Shown: positions 27,523 to 37,263 of the stretch, piece by piece | How the letters are laid out: the number at the start of each line of letters is the position of its first letter | Position numbering within the stretch: the first letter of the stretch is position 1 | Assembly: GCF_014198245.1 (NCBI RefSeq) | Contig: NZ_JACIHE010000020.1 | Span: 88,861-152,860, forward strand | From: Bradyrhizobium sp. cir1 | GTDB lineage: Bacteria; Pseudomonadota; Alphaproteobacteria; Rhizobiales; Xanthobacteraceae | Length of the DNA: 64,000 nt | Direction of reading: 5' to 3' | Made by a program: the position numbers and the translations under genes | The notes under the pieces: generated by a model | The model's input: only the letters and a program-made list of their open reading frames with translations | The model's database searches: none | What the model was told of the DNA's origin: nothing

Positions 27523-28041
27523 GGGCGGCTCCCTCGTTTCAGGTCATCGATGACCCATCTTGCCACGCAAACCGGCGGAAGGGGGCCGTCCACCCCAACA
27601 CGAGAGCACCGGTGCCGCAGAGCCGCATACGCCCAGGCCATCTTTGGTCATGGCTGTTTCTGGCATAGGCGAATCACTTAGCCAGAGGTACTGCCGCCAC
27701 CGCGGCTTTGCGGGTCGTCGATCTCTTTATGTTAAGGCCGCCTTGAAGGGCGTTTCAAAAGCCTTTCAAAGACATCCGTGACAAGAAATCCGCGCATGGT
27801 TGACGGCCGTCTGAACAACGGCGACAAAAAGAAATCCCCCACAAGGTAATTCTCGGAATTCTTAATGGAGAATTGCGCGATGCGTGAGCCAAGACTCGAA
27901 GTCAGTCTGTGGGGTTTCAGGATTAGTGCAGTCGGCGCGCTGGCGGTTTTGCGCGGCTGTGTTGATCTTTTTTGCGCTTTAGCGGCATGCGTTTCTAGCC
28001 ATAGCCAAGGACCAAATAGGTAAAACACCCGAAGGTGCTGC
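27523..28041. other. IS110 flank without a gene
   Basis: About 520 bp after the transposase start holding only short frames with no motif. The first 100-200 bp is probably the IS110 5' non-coding part. Confidence 0.4.
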
Positions 28042-28341
28042 ATGCCGCAGAGCGAAAGCACAAGACCGCTGCACTGCGTCGAGCTCGTCACGGGGAAGAA
28101 CCTCACAGGAACGGTTCTGATCTTGGAGAATGAGCTCCGCGCCGATATCTGTAGCTACACCGATCACTTCTATATCGAAAGCGAAGAGCCGGTGTTCCCG
28201 CAAACCGTGACGAACGAAATCGTCTCACTGCATTCGAACGTCACGACTGTCCCCGGAACCTCCACGCGCAGCATGCCGTCCGAGCGGCGATCGAAGCTGC
28301 GTCCTGCAATGCGGACCTTACGACCTTGGTCGGGTCGATGA
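28042..28341 (+). pseudogene. hypothetical protein fused into groEL debris
   Basis: The first 70 or so residues (ELVTGKNLTGTVLILENELR, SYTDHFYIESEEPVF) look like a real but unrecognised protein. From about 28260 the frame runs antisense to the groEL remnant, so its natural C-terminus has been replaced by a rearrangement. Confidence 0.35.
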
Positions 28342-28990
28342 TGCCTTTCCCAAACAGATTACCGTATTCTGCTGTCTGCGCATCGAAACCCCAGGCGTAG
28401 TCCTTGGTCTCAAGCACCTTTCCGACCACGATCGATCCATCTTCTCCCGCATTTTCCGCGATGTGCCGTGCTGGCCAGGTTAGCGCCCGCTTGACGCTTT
28501 CCAGGCCGTGTCGCTGATCGTCGTTTGCGGGCTTGAGTTTCGCCAGCGCCGCCGTAACCCGTAGCAACGCTACTCCGCCGCCCGGAAGAATGCCTTCTTC
28601 GACGGCTGCGCGCGTCGCATGCATGGCATCATCGACACGGTCCTTCCGCTCCTTGACCTCTACTTCTGTCGCGCCACCGACCCGGATGACGGCAACTCCG
28701 CCAGCAAGCTTTGCCAGCCGCTCCTGCAGCTTTTCCCGATCATAATCCGAAGTGGTCTCTTCGATTTCGGTCCTGATCTGTTTAATGCGCGCCTCGATCT
28801 CCGACTTCTTACCGGCGCCGCTGAGGATCGTCCAGCTCAACCCGCATCTTCTCCGCATTGGTGACAAAATAGGGCGAGATGTAGCCGCGGTCGAACTGCA
28901 TGCCTTCGACGACTTCGAGCTCGGTATTCAGGCTCTTGGCTTCCTCGACCGTGATCACTCCCTCGTTGCCAACCTTTTTCATTGCATCAG
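28286..28990 (-). pseudogene. groEL remnant with internal deletion
   Basis: Two pieces of a GroEL chaperonin in adjacent frames. The upstream piece has AMKKVGNEGVITVEEAKSLN to EKMRVELDDP. After a junction near 28820 it continues with GAGKKSEIEARIKQIR, then GGVAVIRVGGATEVEVKERK and GILPGGGVALLR, ending at ALQDAASIA. Against a normal GroEL it lacks the N-terminal part, roughly 125 residues of the apical domain and the C-terminal tail. It cannot form a chaperonin. It lies downstream of two hsp20 genes and a CIRCE element, so it may be what is left of a CIRCE-controlled heat-shock operon. Confidence 0.85.
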
Positions 28991-29081
28991 CCTCCCGACT
29001 CTTTGCGGTCCACAAGATCGCCAACGTCGATGGAGCGCGAGTTATGCAACGTAGCGCACGCCACCCGGGCCTAGCGCCGCT

Positions 29082-29480
29082 TCAGTTGACCTGAATCGCT
29101 CGCGGCTTGGCTTTCTCGGCCAAAGGCAGCATGAGCGACAGCACGCCGTCCTTGAGTTCAGCTGCGATCTTGCCCTGGTCGATCTTGCTCGAGAGACGAA
29201 AGCTTCGCGAGAAGTGCCCGACATTGTATTCGGTGTAGAGGGGCTGGAGACCGCGGTATTTGGAAAAGTCGAGCTTTCCGTCGACCTTCAGCACGTCGTC
29301 CTCAACTCGAATGTCGACACTATTTTTGTCGACCCCCGGCATCTCGAGTACCACATTGAGCCCGTCCTTGGTCTCATAGATGTCCGCGCTCGGCATAAAT
29401 ATCCGGGCAGGGATGGTAGTCTCCTCCTTCTTTTCCAACTCGCGCTTCTGCGCGACCTGCAGTTCCTTCTTAGAAGCCAT
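29082..29480 (-). CDS. Hsp20/alpha-crystallin small heat-shock protein (1)
   Basis: 132 aa. The alpha-crystallin domain starts at PSADIYETKDGLNVVLEMPGV and includes DDVLKVDGKL; the beta-strand 9 motif DGVLSLMLPLAEKAKPRAIQV follows. The short charged N-terminus (KKELQVAQKRELEKKEETT) differs from the hydrophobic arm of the upstream copy. It is 72 bp downstream of the second hsp20 gene on the same strand, so both are probably co-transcribed. Confidence 0.88.
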   Translation of the reverse strand: MASKKELQVAQKRELEKKEETTIPARIFMPSADIYETKDGLNVVLEMPGVDKNSVDIRVEDDVLKVDGKLDFSKYRGLQPLYTEYNVGHFSRSFRLSSKIDQGKIAAELKDGVLSLMLPLAEKAKPRAIQVN

Positions 29481-29552
29481 GATAGTTACTCCTCAAAGCT
29501 GCCACGCCACGCGGTCCTCGGCCGTTCGGTCGAACTGGTGGCGACAGAGGGT

Positions 29553-29978
29553 TCAGGTGATCTTGATGCTGCGCGGTTTGTCGCTTTCTGCAAGCGGCAG
29601 GAATAGCGCCAAGATACCGTCCCGATATTCGGCCTTGATGCCATCCGGGTCGATCTGCACCGGCAATGACAACGTTCGGTCGAAATCACCAGACACGCGC
29701 TCGCGCCGATGCAGGCTCGTCTCATCGGGATAGCCGACCGCCTTCTTTCCGAAGATGCGGATCGAGTTCTCCTTGGCCTGGATCTGCAGGTCGCTTCTGC
29801 TAACACCCGGCAATTCGATAATCGCCAGGATGTCGTCGCCCTGCTGGAAAACGTTGATCGGTGGGAATGGCCCGCGAGTGGTGGTGAGATCTTGCAGCCA
29901 GTCGCTGGCCAAAGTCGATTCAAGGGAGCGTTGTAGGTCGAGCAGTGTGTCGAACGGATCAGCAAATCCCATGATCAT
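29553..29978 (-). CDS. Hsp20/alpha-crystallin small heat-shock protein (2)
   Basis: 141 aa from ATG 29978, which has AGGGG upstream; a frame open to 30020 would add 14 residues. The N-terminal arm GFADPFDTLLDLQRSLES is typical of rhizobial class A/B sHsps. The core shows GDDILAIIELPGVSRSDLQIQ and the C-terminal DGILALFLPLAESDKPRSIKI. It is the first gene after the CIRCE-like element, so heat-inducible through HrcA is expected. Confidence 0.88.
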   Translation of the reverse strand: MIMGFADPFDTLLDLQRSLESTLASDWLQDLTTTRGPFPPINVFQQGDDILAIIELPGVSRSDLQIQAKENSIRIFGKKAVGYPDETSLHRRERVSGDFDRTLSLPVQIDPDGIKAEYRDGILALFLPLAESDKPRSIKIT

Positions 29979-30054
29979 GTTTGCAACCCCTATTTTGTTG
30001 ACGGGGCGAGGAAGGATCATGGTCGCCCCTCGAGGCTTTGATTTGGGACGATCA

Positions 30055-30081
30055 CTGGCACTTTCAAGAGGTGAGTGCTAG
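30055..30081. promoter_or_regulatory. CIRCE-like element (HrcA operator)
   Basis: CTGGCACTT, nine bases, GAGTGCTAG. Against the CIRCE consensus TTAGCACTC-N9-GAGTGCTAA the right arm matches 8 of 9 and the left arm 6 of 9, with the exact spacer. It lies 77 bp upstream of the first hsp20 start. CIRCE normally controls groESL operons; here only a groEL remnant is left downstream. Confidence 0.65.
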
Positions 30082-30430
30082 TCAGTGGCTCGTCAGCCGG
30101 CGCGGGTGTAAGTTATTGAGCTATCGTAATAATTCATTGCGCCTCACGGGCGGCAAGCAGGACCGCTTGCTTCTCGTACTGGCTAAATTCTGAAAATGTC
30201 AGCGAGGGCTCGGGCCGAATGGGGACACCCATCTTATTGGCCTGCCAATCCTGGCAATTCGCTCCTGATGCCCGTCGTGATGAAATTCACGCCGATCGCT
30301 GCGACGATGAGGGCCCTGACGCGGGTCATGACATTAATGCCGGTCCTGCCCAAGAAGCGCTCGATTGGCATCCATGGCGGCCGCCTGATGAGCGCGCGAT
30401 CATCGCGCTTCGGCAGATTTCCCGTTCGCT
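30082..30430. other. intergenic region, no gene seen
   Basis: Short frames without recognisable motifs between the CIRCE element and the hipA stop. Confidence 0.4.
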
Positions 30431-31774
30431 TTAACGCGGACGGGTCGTTGGCAGCTCTTCGGCGTCGTCGGTTGCGATCGTCGGATCCGCCAAATCGTAA
30501 CCGAAGCCTTCGTAAACGAACGCGCTACGGATCAATTCGCAGTCACGCTCGCTGACGCCAACCTGTCGGCAGACCCTATACCACGACTCCCCAATGGTCG
30601 CTTTCATGCCGTCGACGATTGCCGTTGCCTCTTCTTTTGATAAGAGGAAACGTTCGCTTTGCGAGAGCAAATTGAGCCGGTTGGCGTAACGCCCCCAGTT
30701 GCCAAACGCCATCGCCAGGTCCCGGCGCTCCAAGGCAATCATCGGGTTCGGGGTGAGGTCGTATGCCGGTGACAGAGACCACGCTTGGTCCTTTGCCAAG
30801 ATGGCATGGTTCCGTGGATGATCGTCGGTATTGGAGATGAGAGCGTTAAAGCACACCCGCCGAAACAGCTCTGGCAGATCTTTCGACTGACTTCCGGATG
30901 CGGCTCGCCGAATTTCATCAGCCAGCAGGAGATATGACCATTTTTGACGCTTATCGACAGTATCAGGCGTGTCATCGGCATCGAGCAGCGTCAAGGCGCT
31001 CACCATCCTGCTGCGGTGGTAACCCTTCTCCGCCTTATTCCGATCGAACCGTTTAATCAGGACGACATCTTTATCGCCGATCGTGGTCATCTGGCTCTCT
31101 GCGCACGAGATCCCGCACCCGCGAGCAAGGGTCAGCATGGCGTGCTCGACCCGAGGGTTATTCCATCGATCGTCGCGGTGGGGGAATTTCGCGAGCCAAA
31201 GCGCACCCTCGTCCTCGACAGTAGCCTTCGGCCGCGCGCCCCCCATCGAAGTGCCCGCGCGCATCAACGCCTCTGCCTGTTCAGCGTCAGCACCTGCTGG
31301 TGCTGCTGCTGCTGGATCCTTCTCGGCGGCAACGATCTGGTCGGCTACTTCGATTAAACGCGCCAAGTCCAGCGTCTTGTTGAACGTACGAACAGGTGCC
31401 GGCGGTTGCACGTTGAGACCAAAGCCCAAGGCGCCGGCGCGATCGTCGGGTGAATTGAGCAGATATTGAATTTCGCTCGGCGACGGATTGCCCAGACGAG
31501 TTTCGATCAGCTTGCGTCCCCAGGCGTCCGGAGAGCTGTCGCGCAACGCGCCAAAATTGCCCCGCAGCTTCGTTGTCCGGAATGGCGGAACTTGAATCTT
31601 GAGCTCGACCGGATCGAACTCGACGCGGTCCTTTCGCTCGAGGTAGCTGCGGCCATAGACGAATTGTCCAACGGCGGCACCTTGGCGTGTCGTGTCGAGC
31701 TGATACCGCCCGGCCGTAACCGGTTCTGTCTGGCCTGGCAGCGTGATATAGACGAAACATTCCTCAGAAGGCAT
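30431..31774 (-). CDS. hipA: HipA-family serine/threonine kinase toxin
   Basis: 447 aa from ATG 31774, which overlaps the hipB end by 11 bp; a frame open to 31813 is less likely. Family motifs appear in order: LRGNFGALRDSSPDAWGR, MGGARPKA (phosphate-binding loop region), DVVLIKRFDR, NALISNTDDHPRNHA (catalytic Asp and metal ligand) and SLSPAYDLTPNP. HipA toxins phosphorylate glutamyl-tRNA synthetase or related targets and cause growth arrest. All key residues are present, so it is probably active and held in check by the HipB-like partner. Confidence 0.88.
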   Translation of the reverse strand: MPSEECFVYITLPGQTEPVTAGRYQLDTTRQGAAVGQFVYGRSYLERKDRVEFDPVELKIQVPPFRTTKLRGNFGALRDSSPDAWGRKLIETRLGNPSPSEIQYLLNSPDDRAGALGFGLNVQPPAPVRTFNKTLDLARLIEVADQIVAAEKDPAAAAPAGADAEQAEALMRAGTSMGGARPKATVEDEGALWLAKFPHRDDRWNNPRVEHAMLTLARGCGISCAESQMTTIGDKDVVLIKRFDRNKAEKGYHRSRMVSALTLLDADDTPDTVDKRQKWSYLLLADEIRRAASGSQSKDLPELFRRVCFNALISNTDDHPRNHAILAKDQAWSLSPAYDLTPNPMIALERRDLAMAFGNWGRYANRLNLLSQSERFLLSKEEATAIVDGMKATIGESWYRVCRQVGVSERDCELIRSAFVYEGFGYDLADPTIATDDAEELPTTRPR

Positions 31775-32105
31775 TGCTTGGTCCCCCCCCCTGTCGCGCA
31801 CGCTCGCGCTCATCGAGGCCGCTTAGAGCGAGCCCCTCCTCATCGTTCTTCGGGTTGGCAACGTCGGCAAGAGACGGGAGAAGATTCATTGCCCACAGCA
31901 TGCCGAGATACACGCCGGCACTGGTGCTCAATTTCCCGTTCTCAGCATCGGCGATGACGTGCCGATCTACGCCCAGCTTAGTTGCCAGCTCTGTATGGCT
32001 CAGGTTGCGGCGCAGGCGCGCGGTCCGGAGGTTGTTGCCCAAGCGCTTGATCGCCTCCTGAACGGCAGAGGGTGGTGCGCTGATAAACTGACTGCGAGGA
32101 GGCAT
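31764..32105 (-). CDS. hipB: HipB-like antitoxin, XRE-family HTH
   Basis: 113 aa. The HTH region is RLGNNLRTARLRRNLSHTEL, then ATKLGVDRHVIADAENGK (about 21-58), the usual Cro/C1-type layout. It precedes hipA with an 11-bp overlap. Three to four copies of TTGGCGCCTTA lie directly upstream and at the start codon, which fits autoregulation by the HipAB complex. Confidence 0.85.
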   Translation of the reverse strand: MPPRSQFISAPPSAVQEAIKRLGNNLRTARLRRNLSHTELATKLGVDRHVIADAENGKLSTSAGVYLGMLWAMNLLPSLADVANPKNDEEGLALSGLDERERARQGGGPSNAF

Positions 32106-32233
32106 GGCGTCTTAAGGCTCCCTTAAAAGGCTTATTGGCGCCTTATGGCACCGAGAAATATAGCAACCCCCTCCCTGCGATGTCAACTACTTGGCGCCTT
32201 AAGCTACCGCAAAGCCACATATTGGCGCCTTAA
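32104..32233. promoter_or_regulatory. HipB operator array
   Basis: TTGGCGCCTTA at 32135-32145, TTGGCGCCTTAA at 32191-32202 and again at 32222-32233, plus a degenerate TGGCGTCTTAA at about 32105-32115 over the hipB start. The starts are about 30, 56 and 31 bp apart, and all copies have the same orientation. The core GGCGCC is palindromic. Repeated sites just before an autoregulated antitoxin gene suggest cooperative binding. Confidence 0.65.
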
Positions 32234-32568
32234 CACGCCAAGACTTCCCAGGCTGAGAATTAACCGTGTGCACCTTGCGCCTCAACATGGGCCCGCTGAT
32301 CCGATCCCGACATGCATCAGATGGGAAACCAATTGACGGCGGCCTCGCGAGTACATAACAGGAACATCGAGGACTGCCCTTTCAACCTCGCTCAATGCGG
32401 CAAAGCCAGTTCTTTGCCAAAGAGCGGGCGACTTCTGCCCGGTTCAAAAGTGCGGATTGCGTGGAAAAGGGCGGCGACCGGCGAACAGCATGTAGACATC
32501 GCCGCCGCAGACGGCCCAATCGCACTTGGATTGATTTACAATCCGGACCGGTCGGAATGGGGAAGTTC
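32234..32568. other. intergenic region upstream of the DUF2130 gene
   Basis: Contains the upstream edge of the HipB operators; the open frame from 32395 is in frame with the DUF2130 gene but reads like non-coding sequence. Confidence 0.4.
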
Positions 32569-33882
32569 ATGAACTTTAAAGCAATCGCAGCCGGCGCTTC
32601 AACTGAACCGACCCTGCAATGCCCCAACTGCAATCACGAGATCCACCTGACGGAATCATTGGCTGCTCCGCTGCTCGCGGAAACGCGTCAGCGCTTTCAG
32701 GAACAGCTGGCGAGCAAGGACGCCGAGTTGGCTCGAAAAGTCGAGGCGCTGCGGCTGGAACGAGAGCAACTTACGAGGGAACGCGAGCAACTTGAAGACC
32801 GGGTCGCACAACGATTGGCGATAGAGAGGGCGCAACTTGCCGCTAGCGAGGGAAGGAAGGCGCGCGAGGCGGCTGCCGCTGAGCTACAAGCGAAGGAAGC
32901 GGAGGCTGCAGAGCTAAGGGCCAGCTTGGCCAACAACAACCTCAAGCTGGCCGAGGCCCAGAAGCAACAAGCCGAGTTGATGCGACAGCAACGAGCGCTC
33001 GAAGAGGAAAAGCGGGAGCTCGACTTAACCATAGAAAAACGCGTGCACGCATCCATCGGGGAAATCCAGACTAAGGCAAGGCAGGATGCCGACGAAGCCG
33101 CGCGCTTGCGCGTTGCGGAAAAGGACCAAACAATCGAATCCATGGCCCGCACGATCGAAGAGTTGAAGCGCAAGGCCGAGCAAGGTTCGCAACAGTCGCA
33201 AGGTGAGGTTCTCGAACTTGAGCTGGAGGAGTTGCTCCGGGGAAGGTTTCCCACAGATCTGATTGAGCCTGTCGGCAAAGGTGAGCTCGGTGCCGACGTG
33301 ATGCAGCAGGTGAACGGCTCGATCAGTCAGCCCGCCGGCATCATCCTATGGGAGTCGAAGCGGACTAAGGCCTGGAGCGACGGCTGGCTTGCAAAACTTC
33401 GCGATGATCAACGCCGCTGTGGCGCGGACGTGGCGCTTATCGTCTCACTGGCTCTACCGAAGCATGTAGAGCATTTCGATCTCATCGACGGCATCTGGGT
33501 TGCTCATCCGCGATGTGCGCTCCCGGTTGCAGTGGCTCTCCGCCAGGGTCTTATCGACGTCAATAGTTCGCGCATGGTTCAACAGGGACAGCAGACCAAG
33601 ATGGAGCAGGTCTACCAATACCTGACCGGCACAAAATTCCGCCAACGGGTGGATGCCGTGGTCGAGAAGTTTAACGATATGCGCGAGGATTTGGATAAGG
33701 AGCGCAGATTCTTGGGAAGGCAGTGGGCCAAGCGCGAAACGCAAATATTGGCCGTGATCGAATCGACCGTCGGCATGGTTGGTGACCTGCAAGCGATTGC
33801 CGGCAAGGCGATGCCGGAGATTCCCAGTCTAGAGGTCCCAATGTTGGAAGCCGCAGGCGAACCTGACTGGAAAGTAGGATAA
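32569..33882 (+). CDS. DUF2130 domain protein, coiled coil plus nuclease-like domain
   Basis: 437 aa from ATG 32569 (GGGGAAG upstream). It opens with a zinc-ribbon-like CPNCNHEIHLTE, followed by a long coiled coil rich in Glu, Arg, Leu and Gln (about 40-230). The C-terminal DUF2130 domain includes GELGADVMQQV and ILWESKRTKAWSDGWLAKL, which resemble the D...ExK pattern of PD-(D/E)XK nucleases. DUF2130 proteins resemble RmuC and are thought to act on DNA. Its position next to HipBA and ahead of other defence-like genes is suggestive but not proof. Confidence 0.78.
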   Translation: MNFKAIAAGASTEPTLQCPNCNHEIHLTESLAAPLLAETRQRFQEQLASKDAELARKVEALRLEREQLTREREQLEDRVAQRLAIERAQLAASEGRKAREAAAAELQAKEAEAAELRASLANNNLKLAEAQKQQAELMRQQRALEEEKRELDLTIEKRVHASIGEIQTKARQDADEAARLRVAEKDQTIESMARTIEELKRKAEQGSQQSQGEVLELELEELLRGRFPTDLIEPVGKGELGADVMQQVNGSISQPAGIILWESKRTKAWSDGWLAKLRDDQRRCGADVALIVSLALPKHVEHFDLIDGIWVAHPRCALPVAVALRQGLIDVNSSRMVQQGQQTKMEQVYQYLTGTKFRQRVDAVVEKFNDMREDLDKERRFLGRQWAKRETQILAVIESTVGMVGDLQAIAGKAMPEIPSLEVPMLEAAGEPDWKVG

Positions 33883-33930
33883 GCCCATATCGATCCCCGC
33901 CATTCGCCTTAGTCGAACGGAGAGTTGGGC

Positions 33931-34506
33931 GTGCCCCAAAACAACCGCATGAACAGGTACCACATTGCTTTAACACCCGAAGAACAAGAGCTTCTGAGTA
34001 AGATTGATCTTCGGGATGACTTGCCCGTTGCGATCGATCCACACGCAGTCTACCAAAGCAATCGCGCACCGATTTTGGCGGTGATGAAATCTCTCATCGA
34101 TCGTGGGGCGATACCTCAGCATCGCGTCAGTTTTTTCACGGATCCCAAGTACAAGCCAGGTCGCCTGAAGGGGTCTCGGCAAAGCCTTTTCGAAAGAAAC
34201 GGCACCAGAGGTGAAGAGATCTTCGAGCACCCTCACTTCAAGCCGTATCTTAGATATTTTCTGCACGGATGCGAATTACCGACCGGGGCAATTTCCGAAT
34301 TCGAACGGGAAGTCGACAACCCCGAGTGGGTCAGCGGGAGCGATGGGATCGATCTTGCGAAGAAGGCGATCGCAATTTGCCGACGGCACCGCATTCCCAA
34401 GCACGAAGCCGTCGAAGAATTTTTCAAGCTCGCGCTGGATATGGGAATAAGTTTCTCTCAGGCGAACACGATACAGGGCATAATCAGCCGATCCGGCTTG
34501 AAATGA
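33931..34506 (+). CDS. hypothetical protein, 191 aa
   Basis: Not recognised. GTG 33931 with GGAGAG six bases upstream is the best start; a TTG at 33925 is in frame. It is 48 bp after the DUF2130 gene on the same strand. It is hydrophilic, with no signal peptide or membrane segment, and ends with a helical part (AKKAIAICRRHRIPKHEAVE). Co-transcription with the DUF2130 gene is likely. Confidence 0.65.
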   Translation: MPQNNRMNRYHIALTPEEQELLSKIDLRDDLPVAIDPHAVYQSNRAPILAVMKSLIDRGAIPQHRVSFFTDPKYKPGRLKGSRQSLFERNGTRGEEIFEHPHFKPYLRYFLHGCELPTGAISEFEREVDNPEWVSGSDGIDLAKKAIAICRRHRIPKHEAVEEFFKLALDMGISFSQANTIQGIISRSGLK

Positions 34507-35468
34507 AGCGGCTATTCGGATTTTCGTGTTGAAATTGCTTTTCGGCCTCAGAGGCCGATCGGCGCGGGCGTGGTGTTGAAACGAATTCGACCGTGAGCAG
34601 AAATCTACGTACGGCATAGCCGCCGGTCCAGGCCTCCGAAATCGAGAGGATGATCCACTTCAGACTGGCGAGGGGTGCCTCTTTGCGTGTTCGGCGAGAT
34701 TCGGAAACATCTCTTGGAACGTCTCTTCAGAGCCGCCGGATCCAATCCGAGCATCCGCCTCAGCCCAAACTGGGCCGCTGGCACCGACCTCCAGGTGCGG
34801 ATCTTAGGCGAACACCCCCAGGCTATGGCAAGGATATCTGGTCTTGCCAGAAACAAGTTTGCTCATAGCCCCAGCCTACCTGCTCTTGCGTTAGCTTTCC
34901 ACGATGTTCATGGCTTCGGCGTTCTTAAGGTCAAGAGAACCGGTCCAATCGGGAGCAGCCTCCAGGAAGAAAGCTTTTCCGAACGGCATGAGTTCCGCTT
35001 CAAGCCGCGACAGAATGTGCTCGCTAGGGACCTCAATCTCAATTGAGGCCAGTACGCGGACCATCTCCGGTCCGCCCATGAATATTCGGGTCATCAACTC
35101 CCATGTTAATGGTCGGCTCCAGGCGGGACTGATGTTAAACGCCATTCCAGGGCGTCTTCCGATTCGCATCGTCGTTTGGATCAGACGCTCCGAGCGATAT
35201 GCGGAATCGCATCAATATCCGCGACGTTCTGACGAACCCACAGGCTTTTCGCCAATTCGCCCGACACCTGATCTTTGAATTTCCCCGCGGAGATGTTTTG
35301 GACTGCCCCGGCTAAGCGGGCCGCATCCAGCGAGCGCCCGATCGGCAACTGCGGGAAGCAATTAGAATCAGAAGCATAGCCGCAATTTTGGGGAAAGTAG
35401 CTCCCATTGATTTCTAATGCGTTTCAGCCTCACGCCCCAAACCGCGTGGCGGGATCGCCCCTCACATC
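34507..35468. other. intergenic region, no clear gene
   Basis: About 960 bp. The only frame that reads somewhat like protein is on the minus strand at 34891-35145, listed separately. Confidence 0.4.
34891..35145 (-). CDS. small hypothetical protein
   Basis: About 84 aa from ATG 35145. MVRVLASIEIEVPSEHILSRL and KAFFLEAAPDWTGSLDL look like a folded protein, but the ribosome-binding site is weak and no family is recognised. Confidence 0.35.
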   Translation of the reverse strand: MAFNISPAWSRPLTWELMTRIFMGGPEMVRVLASIEIEVPSEHILSRLEAELMPFGKAFFLEAAPDWTGSLDLKNAEAMNIVES

Positions 35469-36459
35469 CTAAGAATTTACATCGGCCGCGTATATCGTCG
35501 TACCCTCTCGTATTCCATCAACGGCGGCGATAGCAACGACAACAGTGACCGTAATCTTCCCGGCACCTGCTTTCGTTCGACGTATGCTTTGAGCCACAAG
35601 CTGAGCCGTTTCTCTCAGATACTCAGTTGGTGTTTTCGGTGGATTCGCTATGGAGTACAATTCTCGGCCAAGCGACGTTAAAATTTGGCAAGGAAAATGA
35701 GAACTTCAGTGTTTCATCGCTGTTGTTACGAATTAGTATCGCGTACCCGGAGGCTATGAAGCAAAGTGTGTTGTGCGGCAACACTTGAGGATTGATTTCA
35801 AGCCCTCCAATGGGATTGGATGTTGAGGCAATGCCAAGCTCCTCCATCAGCTTTCTCGGGCGAAACCCCGGCAGCTTTTCATTATTTAGATCACGAGGCG
35901 TTGGCACGAGTTCGTCGGATAGCACAAACGCAAAGAACTCAGAGATCTTGTGCGCCTCATCCCGTGAAAGGGCCGACACGAATTGCATGGTTCTCAATGA
36001 GAAGGAACCGGGTTTGCGGATTTCACCAGCAAGGATTTTGCCGAATAGACTTCTCAGCTCTTCAGATGATTTGTCCTCAGCGAGCTTGGCATAAAGGTTC
36101 AACCAGTCGTCGTCGATCTCTTGCGCTGCGTCAGCCTTCTGATTGGGGTTTGCGTTAAGTTCATCAACAGCAACCTTTACGGTCGCCGCGCGATTCTCTA
36201 TTTTACGCCGATCCTCTTCAGTACGATACATTCCCTCAATTTCGATCTCGCCTTTTGCTTCCTGCTTGCCCGTGTTTGCCTTAATGCGAGCTTCGACATT
36301 CTCGCCAGCTGCCAACAGGATTTTGCCAACAGCCTTGTCGAGATTTTTGGCCGTTTGCGGCATGGGGATGGACGGCAGTTGGAAGCCAAGCCAATTAGCA
36401 AGCCAATCGCCAAGTGTCGGTAGGCCGCCCTGCCCCTGATTTTGTAAGTCACCTGCCAT
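35469..36459 (-). pseudogene. DUF2806 protein with homopolymer frameshift
   Basis: The main frame runs from ATG 36459 and has DWLNLYAKLAEDKSSEELRS and LFGKILAGEI, then FSLRTMQFVSALSRDEAHKI, all typical of DUF2806. At the AAAA run 35694-35697 (TTTT on the coding strand) the frame changes: without one T the protein reads KFSFPCQILTSLGRELYSIA and continues in the next frame to 35469. That C-terminus is the normal family end, while the unshifted frame ends in unrelated residues. DUF2806 proteins are linked to abortive-infection-like roles without firm proof. It is either a real frameshift or a sequence error. Confidence 0.75.
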
Positions 36460-36729
36460 TGTCGACCTATGATTGCAAAAGATAGTCGGCATTCACTTGC
36501 CGGGCACTCTACACGCTAAACTCTGCGTGGCGAATCGGACTTCATTGTCCGCGCCCGAGATCGAAATCACAGCCTGTATGGTTGAGGTGGGAGTTCAAAC
36601 ACCCTGGGCTTCTGGGATAACGGATGTCCGTCGGGAGGTGGATAGACACACGGCTGCCTCAATGTTTGAAGCCATGAGTCAGAGCACGCTATCTTGAGTG
36701 CAAGTGCAGCAGCTTTGTGAGAGTCTGTC

Positions 36730-36898
36730 ATGACAAAGACTCGTGATGAGATGGGAGACACCAAGCGCCTTATGGGCGCCCTCGTGAGGATGAAGCCAAA
36801 GCCGCACGAGGAAATGATGGTCGGAATGAAAGTGAGCCACAAACGCGCTCAAAAAAATCAGCTGCAAAAAACCAACAGCCTAGTTCAGGCGCTGAACC
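36730..36898 (+). CDS. possible small rhizobial protein
   Basis: The start of this frame, MTKTRDEMGDTKRLMGALVR and MKPKPHEEM, resembles small conserved rhizobial proteins with a KPHEEM motif. The frame stays open to 37116, but beyond about 36898 it is antisense to the next gene, so the natural end may be lost. Function unknown. Confidence 0.35.
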
Positions 36899-37263
36899 GG
36901 TACCGACTGCAGGAGCTCAACAAGTGCCGGTATCTGCGTTTGATGAATGGCCACCCCAAGATATGTTTGTCCAAAGCGGGCCACCAGGGTCTTACACTCT
37001 GGAACATGACTCTGGATAACGGTCGTGGAGGTTGCTGGCACGGCGCTGAAACTCCCTTCTATGCTCGGAGCATTCAGCCGGTCCGGCGTGTGTCCGATTT
37101 GCCGGGCCGTTTCTAGAATCCCCACAGCAATCGCGCTTGCTGCCCATGCATCTATCTCCGTAGATGCTAACTCGTCTCTACCGTCCGTTATGGCAATTCG
37201 CAGTTTGCCTTCGGTTGGCGACGGCTCGACACGCAAGACAGGCTTAATATCTGCGGCACTCAT
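36880..37263 (-). CDS. hypothetical protein, 127 aa
   Basis: Start ATG 37263 with AGGAG eight bases upstream; an in-frame ATG nine codons upstream has no such site. The protein is soluble, with no known motif. Confidence 0.55.
   Translation of the reverse strand: MSAADIKPVLRVEPSPTEGKLRIAITDGRDELASTEIDAWAASAIAVGILETARQIGHTPDRLNAPSIEGSFSAVPATSTTVIQSHVPECKTLVARFGQTYLGVAIHQTQIPALVELLQSVPVQRLN

Noticed and set aside
36585..36620. GGGAGTTCAAACACCC-like stretch resembling a tRNA T-arm
   Set aside because: Stem pairing is imperfect, and no acceptor or anticodon arm fits around it.
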